39,937 nucleotides of DNA. It comes from Candidatus Brocadiia bacterium. Its GTDB lineage: Bacteria; Planctomycetota; Uabimicrobiia; Uabimicrobiales; JABWCH01. The stretch spans positions 1-39,937 of the forward strand of contig JABWCH010000016.1 in assembly GCA_013359215.1 (NCBI GenBank), in the 5' to 3' direction. The position numbers and the translations under genes are program-made. Every line of letters starts with the position of its first letter. Within the stretch, counting starts at the first letter, position 1. The notes under the pieces were generated by a model, which saw nothing but the letters and a program-made list of their open reading frames with translations, searched no databases and was not told the DNA's origin. Below are positions 27,401 to 29,526 of this stretch, in pieces.

Positions 27401-29526
27401 TCACTGCGACCGTAGTGGCAGACACTTTGGCAGCGATTGCTAACAATTCGCTGACTCTGAATACAACAGTAGATGCAATCTCTGTAGAAAGCAAAGTATC
27501 TGGAAACATTACGGTAAACGAAACCGATGATCTGAGCGTTACCAACGCCAAAGCAGCGAATGGAAACGTTACTCTGACCGCAGGTGGTAAAGTAGATGCC
27601 ACGGTCACTGCCAATGGCTTGACGGTAGTTGCTCAGAAAAGCATAGATCTTATAACCAACGTAACCAATCTATCTGTCGAAAGCCAGACAAGCGGAAACA
27701 TAAAGGTTACTGAAGTCGATTCCTTGAATATAACTAAGGCAATTGCCCAGGATGGCAAGATCGACATTGTAGCCAAGGGAACGCTTAATATTCATGAAAT
27801 GGCATTGCTGACAGACAAAAAAGGCAACAATATCAATCTGACAACAACAAGCGGCGATGTTGTGCTTGATGAGATCAAGGCTGGCAAAAACTTTGGTCAG
27901 ATCTCGATCAACAGTGCTGGCAGCATCCATGAGATGGACAATGATCCTGAAATAGACCTGGTTGCCCATAGAGTGATTATGATAGCTGCGGGCAGCATCG
28001 ATCCCTTTGAAACCGATGTTGTGAATATGAATTCCTTTGATGGAACTCAGGATATTCGTATCGTGCTTGGTTTGAATGAGATAACAGATGTAGAACTGAA
28101 CATCGTCACGCAGCGTGCTGTTGAAGTTGTCACAGGAGGTAATATCCTGATAGAAAACATCAAGGCTGGCGGAGCGATTCGTTTGTTCTCTGGCAAAGAC
28201 ATCATCATTCGTGGATACCTGGATTCAGGAAGCGACATCAGTCTGGAAAATCGTTACTGGAGTACAGGCATTATCCAGATTGCTGGCGATGTAACAGCCC
28301 AGGGCAGCATTAACCTGACATCGGACTTTGGTATGAAGCTGGATGGTAATGTATGGGCCAAAACAGGCAATGTATCCATCCGCAACAGCGTGGCTCATGT
28401 CTATAATTCTATAGATGACATCGTGATTGCAGGTTCTATCAAGGCAGATCAGGGCAATGTCAATCTATGGTCATGGTACAATCTCTCTGTAAGTGGATCT
28501 ATCCAGGCACAAGGCTCTATCACGGGTTATGCATTCAACAACATGACGCTGCATGCCCCTGTAGTAGCGCAAGGCGATGTCTTATTGCAGAACCAGATGT
28601 ATGGCTATGGCAAGATGAATATTCTGAGCGATGTAACAGCAGGAAACAATCTGACCTTGCTGGCAGATGCAGGATTGAACCTCACGGGCAACTTGCTGTC
28701 TCAAAGAGGGAATATTATCGTGCGCAGCAACCTGACATACACCAATATCAATATAGCTGGTACACTGACAGCCGCTCAGGGCTATGTTGATATGAGATCT
28801 GCTATGGATATTCTGGTAACAGGCAAGATCACAGCGCAGAGTTCGATCCAGATATTTGCCAATAGAGACATAAAAGTAGCTGCTCTGGATGCAGGGACAA
28901 ACGTGACTCTGGAAAACCTGTATTACTGGTATGGAAAAGTGGAAGTAACGGACAACATCCGTGCTGGTTATAGCCTGAGCATCTCTTCAGATGCCATGGT
29001 CAAGGTCACTGGCTCGATCCAGGCAGAGCAAGGCAATATTCTGATCCAAAACCGATTGAATTATAATAGCATTGAGCTAAAGGATATTTCTGCATGGCAG
29101 GGTACGGTCGATATTTCTTCGAGAATGGATCTGATTATCAACGGGACAATCCATGCAGCGCAAAGTTCCATTACCCTGTTCGCCAATAGAGATTTGCTTC
29201 TCACAGGAAACCTGACCTCTGGTGGAAGCGTATCCTTAAGCACAGCCCAATATTGGTGGGGCAGGATTGTGACTGTAGGCAATATCACAGCGAAAAATAA
29301 CCTGAGCATGGTTTCTGATACCCTGGTTTCCGTAGATGGACAGATTGTATCGCAATCGGGTGATATTCTTCTGAGAACACAGCTTTACTATAGCGACATC
29401 ATTCTCAAGGGTATGGTCAATGCACAGCTTGGAAAAGTGGATTTGATTTCTTTATATCGCCTTATCATTCTAGGCAATGTATCAGGTTACAATGGCGTGA
29501 ACTATAACGCGCCCGTCATCATGTAG
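415..29526 (+). CDS. Giant LEPR-motif, DUF4347, RTX and beta-helix surface protein with a matrixin-like domain
   Basis: One uninterrupted frame of 9,703 codons from the ATG at 415, chosen for its ribosome binding site. Order seen (residues from 415): LEPR motif 39-42; DUF4347 87-218; RTX-type repeats about 556-727, 1146-1237, 1371-1507 and 5563-5711; zinc-peptidase domain 2584-2711 with HEIGHVLGLDD at 2680-2690; helical island about 3116-3422; beta-strand repeat region to about 5460; hemagglutinin-like beta-helix from 5776 to the end, interrupted by inserts at 7591-8109 and 8812-8922. I count only nine cysteines on reading, as expected for an extracellular calcium-loaded protein. There is no classical signal peptide, autotransporter barrel, dockerin or LPxTG-like tail. 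Proteins with this architecture are thought to be exported adhesins or cell-surface structural proteins; that role is inferred. The reading frame is intact and no frameshift was noticed. Confidence 0.95.
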   Translation: MDRKERKIMSLFSKYINKFLGVDHKDAAPEREALELEQLEPRTLFSGTPLDELLMSQETRDVLMEEGSINLVMEEAQESNWNVGKEIVFVDSQALEEGQSDWQNNIDMSQAQVIELDNTRDGVEQVGEVLAESENISGIHFITHGTAGSFQLGATQVDGELLEKRAAELESWGKAMVEGGDILIYGCNVAESTEGKDLVNRLSEITNADVAASVDSTGTEDQEADMVLEYQTGTIETQNIFEGSWSEEMSFTLDNLPIPGTTGNDIFTLGWSKVNNSIPTNGHNVTISANAGNDTFVIDRFSGANSMLLNGGDGEDVLDFSRYSGKARHFEFLVQSNKDILVKGKTLSGTVFTITARNIEKIIARQGDGYTNLLSFADMTTGFAFDIAQNTQGKEIKAAGAISLEATGIEYLVGTSHADTFNVKASASGMTLDGHLNVEGQNTVQDTMDFSDWTQALTLAYRSGVTNPHYSDIEALYTIKAGGVEKIQAYDMEIIKGGQGTDTLDFSNETRSMKVNLSNASYDVENLTLQAKTAELYKNSTTISIKIEEFENIRGGSGEDYLIGNEKDNTIEGGGGKDILVGQEGKDYLYGQDGNDYLYGEGGGDFLFGGKGDDTLVGGDGVDHLYGNEDKDKLFGNEGNDELSGDEGEDEIYGGAGNDLIEGGEGDDSMLAGGEGDDIILGGAGNDKLYGEAGNDTLDGEAGNDTLDGGADNDTLTGGTGTNTFVFGQAWGKDTIQEKSVEKPTQSILQFKDAVNAIDVKASGTPNRVDFKLDIQDQAQNKLSGNILSPVEIKGNVLSKLDFSGLDESVLALSYKVGTGEATKTAPTGLSTTGDLVSIATNSTFLSAEKVTSVTGIKREEMSKLFPDDVVMESLPDIILETGKVRTIDGSSAFYSTPENIGNKSFQNLSFSSVSAAQADGTMRAKINLGPQATANKSLIYDIKELPAADITIDGSGTDTRIYLGNLLALPTLEGIQVTANSISFSYKLTVDGKEQTFNFSAKNITRVVGSKGADKFVVDSAYMTQSSGTKPLSILGYSGEDTIDFSKVDENLQWNIELATIHGEETTKVSVQSGGKTDKSLNIAGFEKWIGGSKADKQDTLDFSKIDLGASFTEIAINANLEQKTLSIKGSLNLTIEDFENVTGSQNKDSITGNEKNNILSGEAGEDTIHGGAGNDTLHGGIGVDTLRGGAGNDILEGNEGNDILEGNEGDDTLLGGEGNDTLNGGIGNNTYIMQDLWGGDKLILSAMENQSRDKLVFNEMTEDLTLSLSSSVGNEYKMKLTSGANIIQSESSDFIELIRPIDIDFIELIRPIGMESPAKVILDATATTKGLKYKIGDEGISLSKLETDAPSPNTYSFVSVSTPASTPSKINAGSGNDTFLFAPDASFNTLLDGGQGINTVDFSLMKQLDLDKVKNSISNANIFILSEGADKGSLDIEKIQVSAGAGDDSITLTKGKSILEGSTGADTLKSEASQNILKGGAGNDTLVAGTGYTLLAGNTDDDTYAANPNFGVSSVVEGKSQGKKDTIDLSGQTKDYVHILSGGTLVSTEGILFDGQEVRRGIVPTLSLETSQESLKGWTYSEGEVNITNLFGFTAGQYAESANGSITLKADKTLPDTMSKTQDIYLEINFGKGVEVYEIHVSLPNSKLSYDFSLEADRNELKDIINAELARLSINTSVTANIVHRSFTDILNGTLSGYFLEFTVQRASNAEQATSIRITPKIAGTVVVGQDAQGQGMLQNIETIKASTGTNNFVFGNDWGTRNVSANKWVNGLVEKGVGALLGDLVPAVLNKNQELVIDTRNMYLTNDLILDFRAVNQALNFSFTHIDADPAKGIEAHTELTICLANPLEIPYYGPNFGDIEYSKIKITHVGEKTTVYGGRKENTFKMEASVQAFGNEFKGKIIGGEGRSITPTDLIPTSLGDVLGMLDGISGMAFIPGLNVSNTIDISSWSMEHPSSLLNIANLGDNLLSTSMKYLYDAMVYDATEEDPNVNLEKISGLLAGQFENIDSVVYGAGVSFVFGNDLMPGGDTLDWIETLFTSGEHNDSDDNKNMLWDVVSGMISGWGGNTFTVSGPDVFSFFSTMYDSVKAVKDGETGKDKALGAANTLLNAITGGLGVHALMGMTGADTYKFEGLWGMANIVEMPDPLAVFGADTLDFSAIEGDVLVTVEKGDGKTNLVTATAHNPILDKMNVNQDPDDILSGYSWVFATGIENIVGSKGTTTIKFIGNAAGLPGARPEAPEGALLNGTVAPGQGGSIVLDYSEYTGGSIEVNTGAGRQQVLVPEWEIPGLFKFPSIAFDWGKASLMASGFGIQILDIINGLQAFNQIEHGGDTAAIESGDLANFVVSSVAKTIGSAADDILIGKEGEDHFVLGKGGEDKVDGKGQGKNFKGEPEADKVSFDKAGEGVLLDLRPKADKVRAKIGNSDKISEIINIEAYSGSLFNDKIWSSSGDDSFFFTDENLGGNDIIFNIGGTDELDFTGLKQANVEFVEKKENQATPTGNDYKDIDGNVLSLTTKYSKYKVTNAQGIVSYLEVYGDVNVKYKKDAQVDFYLSKFLSTGGGYLVVADETETPVSTPNALSYSQLNPIIDEAIARWKESPLSSSVNLEELSFIITDLPDYNLGQTMNGIIFIDATAAGIGWFVDGTPGQDEEFLAGRANGLDSDAYGKFDLLNVVMHEIGHVLGLDDIAGTSQDLMNFRLATGQRNEVPEWDGKDAIVLTSIEGYEEGTPQSDEEKILSGLNEFADWAAGYGDIILQNAGIVGKLPFMDTAFDALWSMTGQNITDKIAQEIRDQIAGVFQNLETVTTADLYALDMLKPTLSSEPIEFQASVDLMSFTQNVNLSLNGSMLGDFGFLMPAELEQSTPIVLSGGFSLDFVFGIDTEGKFYIQDPSLTGSLNVDHEEPLDLSFNVGPAGIGVEDGTIFIDLALLMNKEGRFYTQDLSTLALGSPKLSQDSTYTIDLPIELQGALGGLNDKQNPARIHSEYNTITNPSTFSEGATLSQFFASIPVFTSVENLDKLLDIQNISLDALLEGMKSTLEQLIDEEGIAYKNMPIIDKSLVDLLGSGSTNMISGLIGAIETVQDTLTNIQKLEIDLSQEINSALGLGLNIGGQELDNAYQNLTNVSMNLSGSSTDEEIALAMAKGAEMENLQFFREIASNQAKLDIYGLNRTATDLAIAMASVDALALSAMQANRDLVASDSARTQALGNLNSMGLSEASTDEEIQAAFDKTTQIKILQMARSIVTGDLAQSFQDELGMIYGMVKDAAQDMLNKLGLSSDMTDQAIQLLMDASNSVTQAKADRDLILSADQSWKDALASLKNLRLTGKSTNNEIALAMSNGSLGDSLKQARNFLTTVYNIKGMDSAMAISNLAAKGLDDLSKDVDIAMSLIDASEFAARKADRDILHTFDQNKLIDFEYKDSRLDVDFLFEKHLTTQMGFNLDLQDLIANSGAPGAIQALIGDGGVLNVEANGNVAVDAFLNFDLGFGFDLKDITAPKFFVKDSTKIMVGLDVYNDAPLSFSASIDVPIVGEVKLAAKDVDASLSLRAGFELKDNSANGNVYAVSDLSMDAVEVTATGDAQIDMPIYFPTANMPVGGSTKDENNDGYADNVLHVDTGFDALGGGFEGFNVIVPDLANTFDLFALLNDPENIVMGLNKVFDGMSGISNFFGDLDLPLVGDALHSAGDFINEDLRGLIVGTANGDGTYTGGIGGFLLGSQQNLDMTTVEIIQQALFESLGARLVTQTFDEATGQYVYNSIDSADDIQLVVGDDYVEFNMMIQGNMLDETVPIDFDMAVPGLGLDIDSDIQIKLDYLMAFGFGFSTTQGLYMVTNGFGAGGDELKLDLTVNFSDQNGTPSTLTGELAVLTLEVVDILKNDSRDTDGKASGLFGTLSVDLQGGENGRLSASNYQDMVIEVDMSAGVDLDLDTRISLGGEFASFSTLFHYSQNLANYKWNSLTGSQSSFMQTPTIWLEDATIDIAGLARVSGDFSLLSQNGKTILAGTDITGSLGTQDFGFSLTNGSLGMVFYENSTYALEAAGNIAFSGLEGFDIAAENMKVRVNTTGGAVNESIQIGTENVGISFSSSEGNYKAVSGDATINIADFIQVSGSISVAMQNGKTILAASNVTGSLGVDNLNFQLSNGNLGLVLYENSTYALEASGNMSFTGFPGLDVSAQDMQIRVNTTGGAVNENIQIAGKTKSISFSSSEGNIKALGGNATFTVANLFSLSGQVSIEKNLNVFDIDIQQARLGLIVEGEEIIALGGSASFEMSSTQGFKMKSFSIAGFDFGNESSSSGSTNGSTGGSTGGSTGGSTGGSNNTVPSTTAGKKLGPLSFSDPSIAISNFDFDMEGNVSASITLSVGQASITAGSAFGISVKNLSGSFDMSMNVFDFNIGTPGNWQLSADEIVISIGSFLDIKATDVILNPNAADDEYLVSFASASASLKTLGITGTARNFAIMGSGDFRALEGFGVSLDFGANTSGKLLWPSWLPIQIQSLCLVWEDFNNAPEDCKIVLSAGISANMGPLSISGAIDRAVIDVQKLMDGEMPIEDLSGVAISISGNMYAMEVSGTIVLGLIRLDESGDLIDDLDMTTTVADRILYGGLQASATMKGVGGFEIMLGLSELGPLSIYMMANVPIVVGPVVLSNFRGGVTFNDTFPTINTATDLRNPVFNSPTDLTALQWMSQLKRQVILQYETTSGGNGSFWDQFLNPIIIRAGATITCPAFTGDVQMIVSTEGKFALSGNLLYTTGMMMDTRLFFDLEDVGQGDVRIMLLIDQYSSPGMKQLGLPPDMTIRGMISILALDMDNDGSDDAAQIILEGGIDRNIMNFSTLTFEGSVTLTFQETRFTIDLDAQAKFSLFGSEMTLGAAAGRLVIDNSSGFAIWGVVKIESNLSFLQPYGIDVNAESLMYLNTSSESKTETLVLPGMGERTFTLDPTCFGFQIVGSLYLSLPGDDKKIAGLSGAFALEISEEGMSIFVNADMTIGPPEIQFFSFHALGVLMINEDGFAASLDLSMKVGGVLSSVIEFDGNFQLITNMTSKNQDYVIPEMFLDDLSPEFLNTLETNELGQKYVRISGGAPQLDGSIGDFGPYFVFRRTGNITLASVIQLQGDAYFRIDTTGMELFLSGIANFGGLGSIGAAGQLKVSEAGLVGVLDLAGNLGIAGVIEMQGRAQLEINTTSSSQIVRRLDIDKRTGEVLGLVNGTIDPETFRISLGGSILLADAFELKGSVDLLINSQGFDLKFDASLDMDFFGRLEVKGGAIIRDNVFAMAIDIGAKALSFDPFNLEGNFDIKINTGSQAMNVNGINVAGHTALIHADATLSFGLFSAVGSITLGVEDGIFVMSLDELSVDFFGFVTLDVDGYIKSNGDFRLHGEVNIEIPMGPFRLRGGFELTVSSGDPIFAGAAWGSISVYIPLPWPLDDIEITLAGLRGAFEFGRSSIRLGIEVEVMGITFSGEKYWCWGPDPILATKVGDVLYLNMGVDAYKRDLPGNDYYSKDSGEAFTVEHVSGSYGNETVNVTGMGVTQQYAGVRKVVVTDSGKGKDTIHLASGLLADADITTGEGDDTILALTTGQVTLRGGDDNDRILSISDNALLYGDSGNDLIEVQGNNSIIYGGNSSDTLRSWGHNNAIYGGLGNDTVYAHDGSNTIYGEEGADNLIAEGGYNTLYGGVDNDTIETRNGTNFVYGQTGDDILIGGAGNTTYYFDGSWGKDVVQTNNTGNDVFIVGIDSTNKNLTLNNHKLVFGANSISYDDGAESIIVTDQAAVTTVNNTDNNGVSMTGLVDLTLHVNSLVVNSELHAQGMIFRSVGDVVVNKKLNSLENGKIDIEVSGIGSNILLYDDLSVSSGYNGDTLGAGLMRLIALTGNIRIDDTVFLGAGSHLILDAAGITNTIHSTVKTITVKTTAEAGDDIIIRETDSLEIVNGVVTSSGIIDIILEQADSLLDLKSGMLATLAHDKDIKIIADDVNFHSGEDMVKGTGELILRSRWDNQSYRIGSAAEDFMGTDKSILGPDGHFDLSMSDISAFANGFTLITIGHRTEGNTMTFGDVKDITETWANGNFIGPRVLNAALRDYVKFYADTMYVRGDVESPDDIIEFHTGKAQIKSQNVHNEMGLPDSGVSARMIWFNVDEQMQVSGWIEAQERLLLEIHGTQGTDNFASYPDGLNSLRTDVGSAIRTTKAGSLLEIRPVASVKVAGTIDAQGEGSAAWIRGTGSFTLLEGGIVKAQGKEAEVYIDIDGLVHLNSGSAIVAGSDFMDVEGTPVPYITGTDSNIEITSASEIWVAGSVTASGSMKFNMGGKALDHADYFDAIGVLSPEHYLVGHRGFGFMLTGTITSLGDDYDVKIAGQDDLIFRGNINALGANSEIFLQSDKWVYWEGFAKATGDISVYGGVQVDPAGNVSNIGGSDSKGTSVYVHATSVINTPEAGSNVIIHGGQDVDIYGAIVAGGTIGETGVTLAGPDSTVKITAGQQIVLNAPVVAAKSVEILTTGQTSVEDNRMSVILPTVSGLTAAGLTSDNTGGLVNVVAQNDVQISGHILSGGIRNQEFNEDGERIGETTTWSAEKSAALIQAGGQAYIGGMTLNQQGNMVETGGYVAASEFISITGGQNPQGVGVKIAAASEITTRNADSTILVGSAQDTEIMGLLVAGGDVETLYDSNGGYLGRKINTYGGDSQIVVQADNEITLGTDLRAGKRIDLIGGLDPITGKAIVLHGSVQISTWQENSVINLNAPGDIDILAPAHTNEIQASGWRESADGKLSQDVTLYVEIDKVGFKVRGAVTIEAQATQDNNQVQDLMADIDAAFLNTDFVVVESTNPDHPVDSLYRGDAEYPDIKVKLHDSRLVLTSAYALTLESTSENAELLGFENLSESDLHSSLPYTLYAAKAGSVINIGIPEGPNGRLYVGGKVLAHTAINMYSGQSANETDLDLDFTGLLETINGSIIFNAGVNGVVKGDVVAGGANSDVIVHSDHTLTLFGDLSAGRKIVLSAGIGENPGEVSIRTEATSMMKTTGENGKIYIYGMNDISINSHIGVEDGEILSLDLIEIGSMYGNAYIEKEGGWIETAGLLHIVGANVDLGGVVKSHYKTESTDDYEIQIDVTDTASIHGDLNLAGSLWVKAGQKIEVYDTALEVKGDGEDILLQSGGDVVFGKAEMLNGKLTQFGGLVKTDELLHIQATGTVEVGSGSQIMTSESGSKVWIEADNLEVVGSIYAGAVLEEGQVQWTGSSAIVDLDITTALNMGGLGVDGDGNMAVRGGSIQATGLVDIAVDTMAVSALSGIYAEETRGGAPAQILMDVQNDVQISGTLEANGTGAKLVLDSEGLIVVNGTIKAQDHLVVKGGTHSSGAGIIVQPVVYDANDTPVSGGILTTGMGGKMDITSQADLVIHGIAGNVSLQGAAFVSEMNLISQTGNVSITGNVDTQDNLRILGKSIHVLPNAVVKTHAANANMTLKAQERVYVASNTENTSPGELDSSNLLHLMAQAIVLDGIVESTGNIVANASSEIVVNGLVLSAADIAFNAGVNLSLSESELLGSIAQTDLSGGDILIEKTGSVQAAGDVVFQGGGNVDVKASADTGDGVKASLRPIISNTTSVVDVVTGYRRVAVGTIEVPQIYWVKTTVTEQVGTQTIEIGNYFRTMDVTLTQDGYYNGSTVREFFVENVDYWNEHINWTAYGVAAPVHGDTAFTDLTDDQKTVVLNHLGYKRLYNFSFANAKEHRNIDGVPSTHDWTPDWKNNGQAIYNIQVAGWSDKYIRMPIGSQEDVIRVVSQGVPNTWNEHVGQWREYARIRMVQDRSYLQGYWHNGGEVDDWDDSQARWAFNTYFNPLREFNIYDGRNGMTYTYDPEWIRNQSYWKADWMHGIYTWAPNLYFSPDSAIYNQYNWRARYETVGWIFNHHKANNAVTFWDAATWDRWKNGNQFQVATGDYGNVAWVTPIGWGSNLGTWWNDRVSSIMVSPNMHVKVFDNDNFGGTSYELHGGSQGTDYDLPYLNFNDRMTSFQIWGDWMGDYYYEWQHDYDYDWYSSWRNIYDKRLTLNYQWVSNSHTIWGERPEYKSYETETKVVETKTITDWKTETITEQQVVRFSNRIYQNDGEHPFGEFGVDSLAAGGNLVIRSGSTSLSGIIKSDGVMSIHSLSNVFVTGVLPEGATEDTLPAISQLLSQSKIDIQAVNQIVVADSALLKVDDGGVGEASEIHLFAREDVVILGELSSSSQILVESDSNVQVKGKITGKDLVVLQAGMNDGTGNIVGDIYGSVEAFGEEGMISLIAGSVQGDILLAEAALNAKEVFMTADGGKVEQPGSFITANVLRARANKGFSGNLRVEKAYIEVTGEGMIEVISPVDIEVDLYAAHGDIYVTVQENLTATSVISDHGDIYLKTVGSLYADGVVAGDGTIALESVGAMYANNIATLGTSEDSDIRLTTHNGSDMVLGSLTVGDPNAGDIFIVCTGSIQGTSLSSLVADHLDVRVNGRMMLVANVNSIGMSTIVAGDMVVSDDANLTMTEDMAALIILGSRGTLGLDNIKVLDGSLTVNVAGNLILGDVQLMTNSDDNDVTVTAGGNVSIGYLSAGIYAASQEEALGGETTSMGDISITAGGYITELVDDPGVDIVADKLSLVAQGKIGDLEIAANELLRVYTTNGDINLRDYDGFGEAIPGLVITSVKTDTGSLTVRSDNQIEVFEASAMGSGGIVRLEALDGNLKVSGNAIQAASGVALVAGDILILHSSITTPALLELRAGDHFDFGNTVGDMYGSELNLSAARLILESGRPLEIKGNLTATEELTLISGSMVSIDGEIRSGNGSPIQQVNIIARSEEIYIQEYEQDTNLPIYILPNGMQVVWNPSSNKYYQYKENGKYIFRGTYLNDNGTSEEKTFYCDNVDGSGTLYYNADGTGTLSQNERDHIRANSLYRKLNEVDGTGAVRKLVLPDLGLVDIKDMSSIPADNLNIQATKIQWHSSQNLDLSNASLVASERIVLDAAGNIQLQSATTALATLNAGGSITATVVADTLAAIANNSLTLNTTVDAISVESKVSGNITVNETDDLSVTNAKAANGNVTLTAGGKVDATVTANGLTVVAQKSIDLITNVTNLSVESQTSGNIKVTEVDSLNITKAIAQDGKIDIVAKGTLNIHEMALLTDKKGNNINLTTTSGDVVLDEIKAGKNFGQISINSAGSIHEMDNDPEIDLVAHRVIMIAAGSIDPFETDVVNMNSFDGTQDIRIVLGLNEITDVELNIVTQRAVEVVTGGNILIENIKAGGAIRLFSGKDIIIRGYLDSGSDISLENRYWSTGIIQIAGDVTAQGSINLTSDFGMKLDGNVWAKTGNVSIRNSVAHVYNSIDDIVIAGSIKADQGNVNLWSWYNLSVSGSIQAQGSITGYAFNNMTLHAPVVAQGDVLLQNQMYGYGKMNILSDVTAGNNLTLLADAGLNLTGNLLSQRGNIIVRSNLTYTNINIAGTLTAAQGYVDMRSAMDILVTGKITAQSSIQIFANRDIKVAALDAGTNVTLENLYYWYGKVEVTDNIRAGYSLSISSDAMVKVTGSIQAEQGNILIQNRLNYNSIELKDISAWQGTVDISSRMDLIINGTIHAAQSSITLFANRDLLLTGNLTSGGSVSLSTAQYWWGRIVTVGNITAKNNLSMVSDTLVSVDGQIVSQSGDILLRTQLYYSDIILKGMVNAQLGKVDLISLYRLIILGNVSGYNGVNYNAPVIM
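529..552 (+). other. LEPR N-terminal motif
   Basis: Residues 39-46 read LEPRTLFS, preceded by an acidic LEQ run and a basic amphipathic leader. This matches the LEPR-XLL type motif near the N-terminus of many very large planctomycete and proteobacterial proteins carrying RTX, cadherin or matrixin domains. The motif is presumed to act in export or processing, but its mechanism is not established. Here the usual LL is LF. It is the best single clue to lineage and to the protein being non-cytoplasmic. Confidence 0.8.
673..1068 (+). other. DUF4347 domain
   Basis: Residues 87-218 contain the hallmarks of DUF4347: an IVFVDS-like first strand, ITHG (residues 142-145) after a predicted Rossmann-like strand, and GDILIYGCNVA around 180-189. 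The H144-G145 and G186-C187-N188 pair resembles a caspase/gingipain-like His-Cys arrangement, which has been suggested for this family. It is usually found directly after a LEPR-type N-terminus at the head of giant RTX proteins, exactly as here. Proteolytic activity is not demonstrated by the sequence alone. Confidence 0.8.
2080..2595 (+). repeat. RTX nonapeptide array 1
   Basis: About seventeen nonapeptides of the form GGxGxDxLx occupy residues 556-727, for example GGAGNDTL-like units in tight tandem. Such repeats bind calcium and fold into a parallel beta-roll outside the cell. The array ends in a capping motif with the pattern NTFVFGxxWGxDT (2578-2616). Two neighbouring units at 2485-2537 are identical over 26 bases at a 27-base period, indicating recent duplication. 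Confidence 0.92.
3850..4125 (+). repeat. RTX nonapeptide array 2
   Basis: A second calcium-binding array of about nine nonapeptides (residues 1146-1237), with units such as GGAGNDTLH and GNEGNDILE. It closes with a YIMQDLWGGD capping motif (near 4108-4140). A 27-base unit is perfectly duplicated in tandem at 3991-4044. An RTX beta-roll is inferred from family knowledge. Confidence 0.9.
4297..4357 (+). repeat. In-frame 33-base tandem duplication
   Basis: A 28-base segment at 4297-4324 recurs without change at 4330-4357, a period of 33 bases. It duplicates eleven residues, DFIELIRPI followed by two variable positions. The identity at nucleotide level shows a recent slippage or recombination event that kept the frame. 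Confidence 0.95.
4525..4935 (+). repeat. RTX-type array 3, looser spacing
   Basis: Residues about 1371-1507 contain scattered units such as AGSGNDTF, GAGDDSIT, STGADTL and GGAGNDTL, separated by non-repeat strands. The pattern is the same calcium-binding motif but less regular than the first two arrays, so the beta-roll is probably interrupted. Confidence 0.75.
8164..8545 (+). other. Matrixin-like zinc metallopeptidase domain
   Basis: Residues 2584-2711 form a metzincin-like domain. It begins with a helix like that of matrixins (SQLNPIIDEAIARW), then strands including GIIFID, then HEIGHVLGLDD at 2680-2690 and a Met-turn candidate at M2699. The zinc signature HExxHxxGxxH/D is complete with H2680, H2684 and catalytic E2681; the third ligand position is D2690 instead of His. 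Aspartate at this place is known from the snapalysin family, so activity is possible. It might cleave the giant protein itself or neighbouring surface proteins; that is speculation. Confidence 0.8.
9760..10680 (+). repeat. Alpha-helical island with three STDEEI-type repeats
   Basis: Residues 3116-3422 are strongly helical and alanine, leucine and methionine rich, in contrast to the beta-rich surroundings. A motif of the form ST(D/N)(E/N)EIxxAM with a downstream LQxxRxI starts at 9820, 10081 and 10408. A second recurring element, A(N/D)RD(L/I), sits near each repeat end. The stretch may form a coiled or helical-bundle spacer within the filament. I do not recognise a named family. Confidence 0.75.
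12349..13074 (+). repeat. Two tandem 121-residue repeats, with a partial third
   Basis: The segments 12349-12711 and 12712-13074 are each exactly 121 codons and align without gaps. Shared blocks include YENSTYALEA, RVNTTGGAVNE and ISFSSSEGN. A third, diverged and shortened copy starts at 13075. The equal length shows selection on the structural period of the fold. Confidence 0.93.
13291..13380 (+). repeat. Ser/Gly/Thr-rich flexible linker
   Basis: Residues 4293-4322 are a low-complexity linker built from GGST units, encoded by a 24-base near-perfect repeat. It separates the 121-residue repeat block from the next beta module and probably acts as a flexible hinge; such linkers are often glycosylated in surface proteins. 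The repeat is prone to length change. Confidence 0.9.
17101..17545 (+). repeat. RTX-type array 4
   Basis: Residues 5563-5711 hold about twelve calcium-binding units with long intervals, such as GEGDDTI, GDSGNDLI, GGLGNDTV and GQTGDDIL, ending in the cap YYFDGSWGKD (near 17530-17559). The preceding segment (about 16840-17100), with LYLNMG, AFTVEHVSG and VVVTDSGKGKDTI, looks like the junction found before central RTX blocks in other giant LEPR proteins. It divides the protein into an N-terminal and a C-terminal filament. Confidence 0.85.
23185..24740 (+). other. Aromatic-rich insert within the beta-helix
   Basis: Residues about 7591-8109 are packed with Trp, Tyr, Asn and Asp, unlike the surrounding beta-helix coils. 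Both ends carry similar Thr/Glu/Val strand pairs (for example TTVTEQVGTQTIEIG at the start and KTETITEQQVVRFS at the end), as if one domain were inserted between two strands of a hairpin. The interior holds the beta-gamma-crystallin domain listed separately. Such an exposed aromatic domain on a stalk could bind carbohydrate or partner proteins; this is inference. Confidence 0.7.
24160..24417 (+). other. Beta-gamma-crystallin-like calcium-binding domain
   Basis: Residues about 7916-8002 contain two Greek-key motifs. Each ends in the microbial beta-gamma-crystallin calcium signature (N/D)(N/D)xx(S/T)S: NDRVSS at 7945-7950 (24247-24264) and NDRMTS at 7991-7996 (24385-24402). The second motif begins with the typical VKVFDNDNFGG strand and turn, Tyr-corner-like aromatic positions and a hydrophobic strand after the signature. 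With both signatures intact, a double calcium site is likely. This is a second calcium-binding fold in the same polypeptide. Confidence 0.8.
26848..27180 (+). other. Second non-repeat insert in the beta-helix
   Basis: Residues about 8812-8922 depart from the coil pattern. They are rich in Tyr, Asn and Lys, include NGKYIFRGTYL and two DG(S/T)GTL motifs, and are more AT-rich than neighbouring coils. One of the protein's few cysteines lies here. The fold is not recognised; it could be a small beta domain displayed on the stalk. Confidence 0.55.
28186..29523 (+). repeat. Four C-terminal repeats of about 108 residues
   Basis: Copies start at 28186 (115 codons), 28531 (108), 28855 (108) and 29179 (final copy, ending at the stop). 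Shared landmarks are a FANRD-like start, a Tyr/Trp-rich YWYGK turn, a NLSISSDA-like strand, GNILIxN and an AQGxVDxxS element. Copies two and three are exactly equal in length. They continue to the last residues, so the protein ends in the repeat with no distinct terminal domain. Confidence 0.9.

Larger units (their letters stand above)
17740..29523 (+). repeat. Hemagglutinin-like right-handed beta-helix region
   Basis: From residue 5776 to the end the sequence repeats short strands of the type GxVxAxGxIxIxAxxxIxLxGxLxAG, each coil about 20-25 residues, as in filamentous hemagglutinin and other two-partner or surface adhesins. Non-repeat inserts break the helix at about 23185-24740 and 26848-27180. 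No FhaB-type TPS secretion domain, and no C-terminal barrel or anchor, is visible. A beta-helical stalk is inferred from pattern only. Confidence 0.75.

Noticed and set aside
384-29309. Dozens of antisense and shifted open frames of 60-400 codons within the giant gene
   Set aside because: They are by-products of its codon usage: low complexity, Pro/Ser- or Cys/His-rich translations, no ribosome binding sites, no recognisable domains. The longest (24334-25521, minus) only mirrors the repetitive coding strand.
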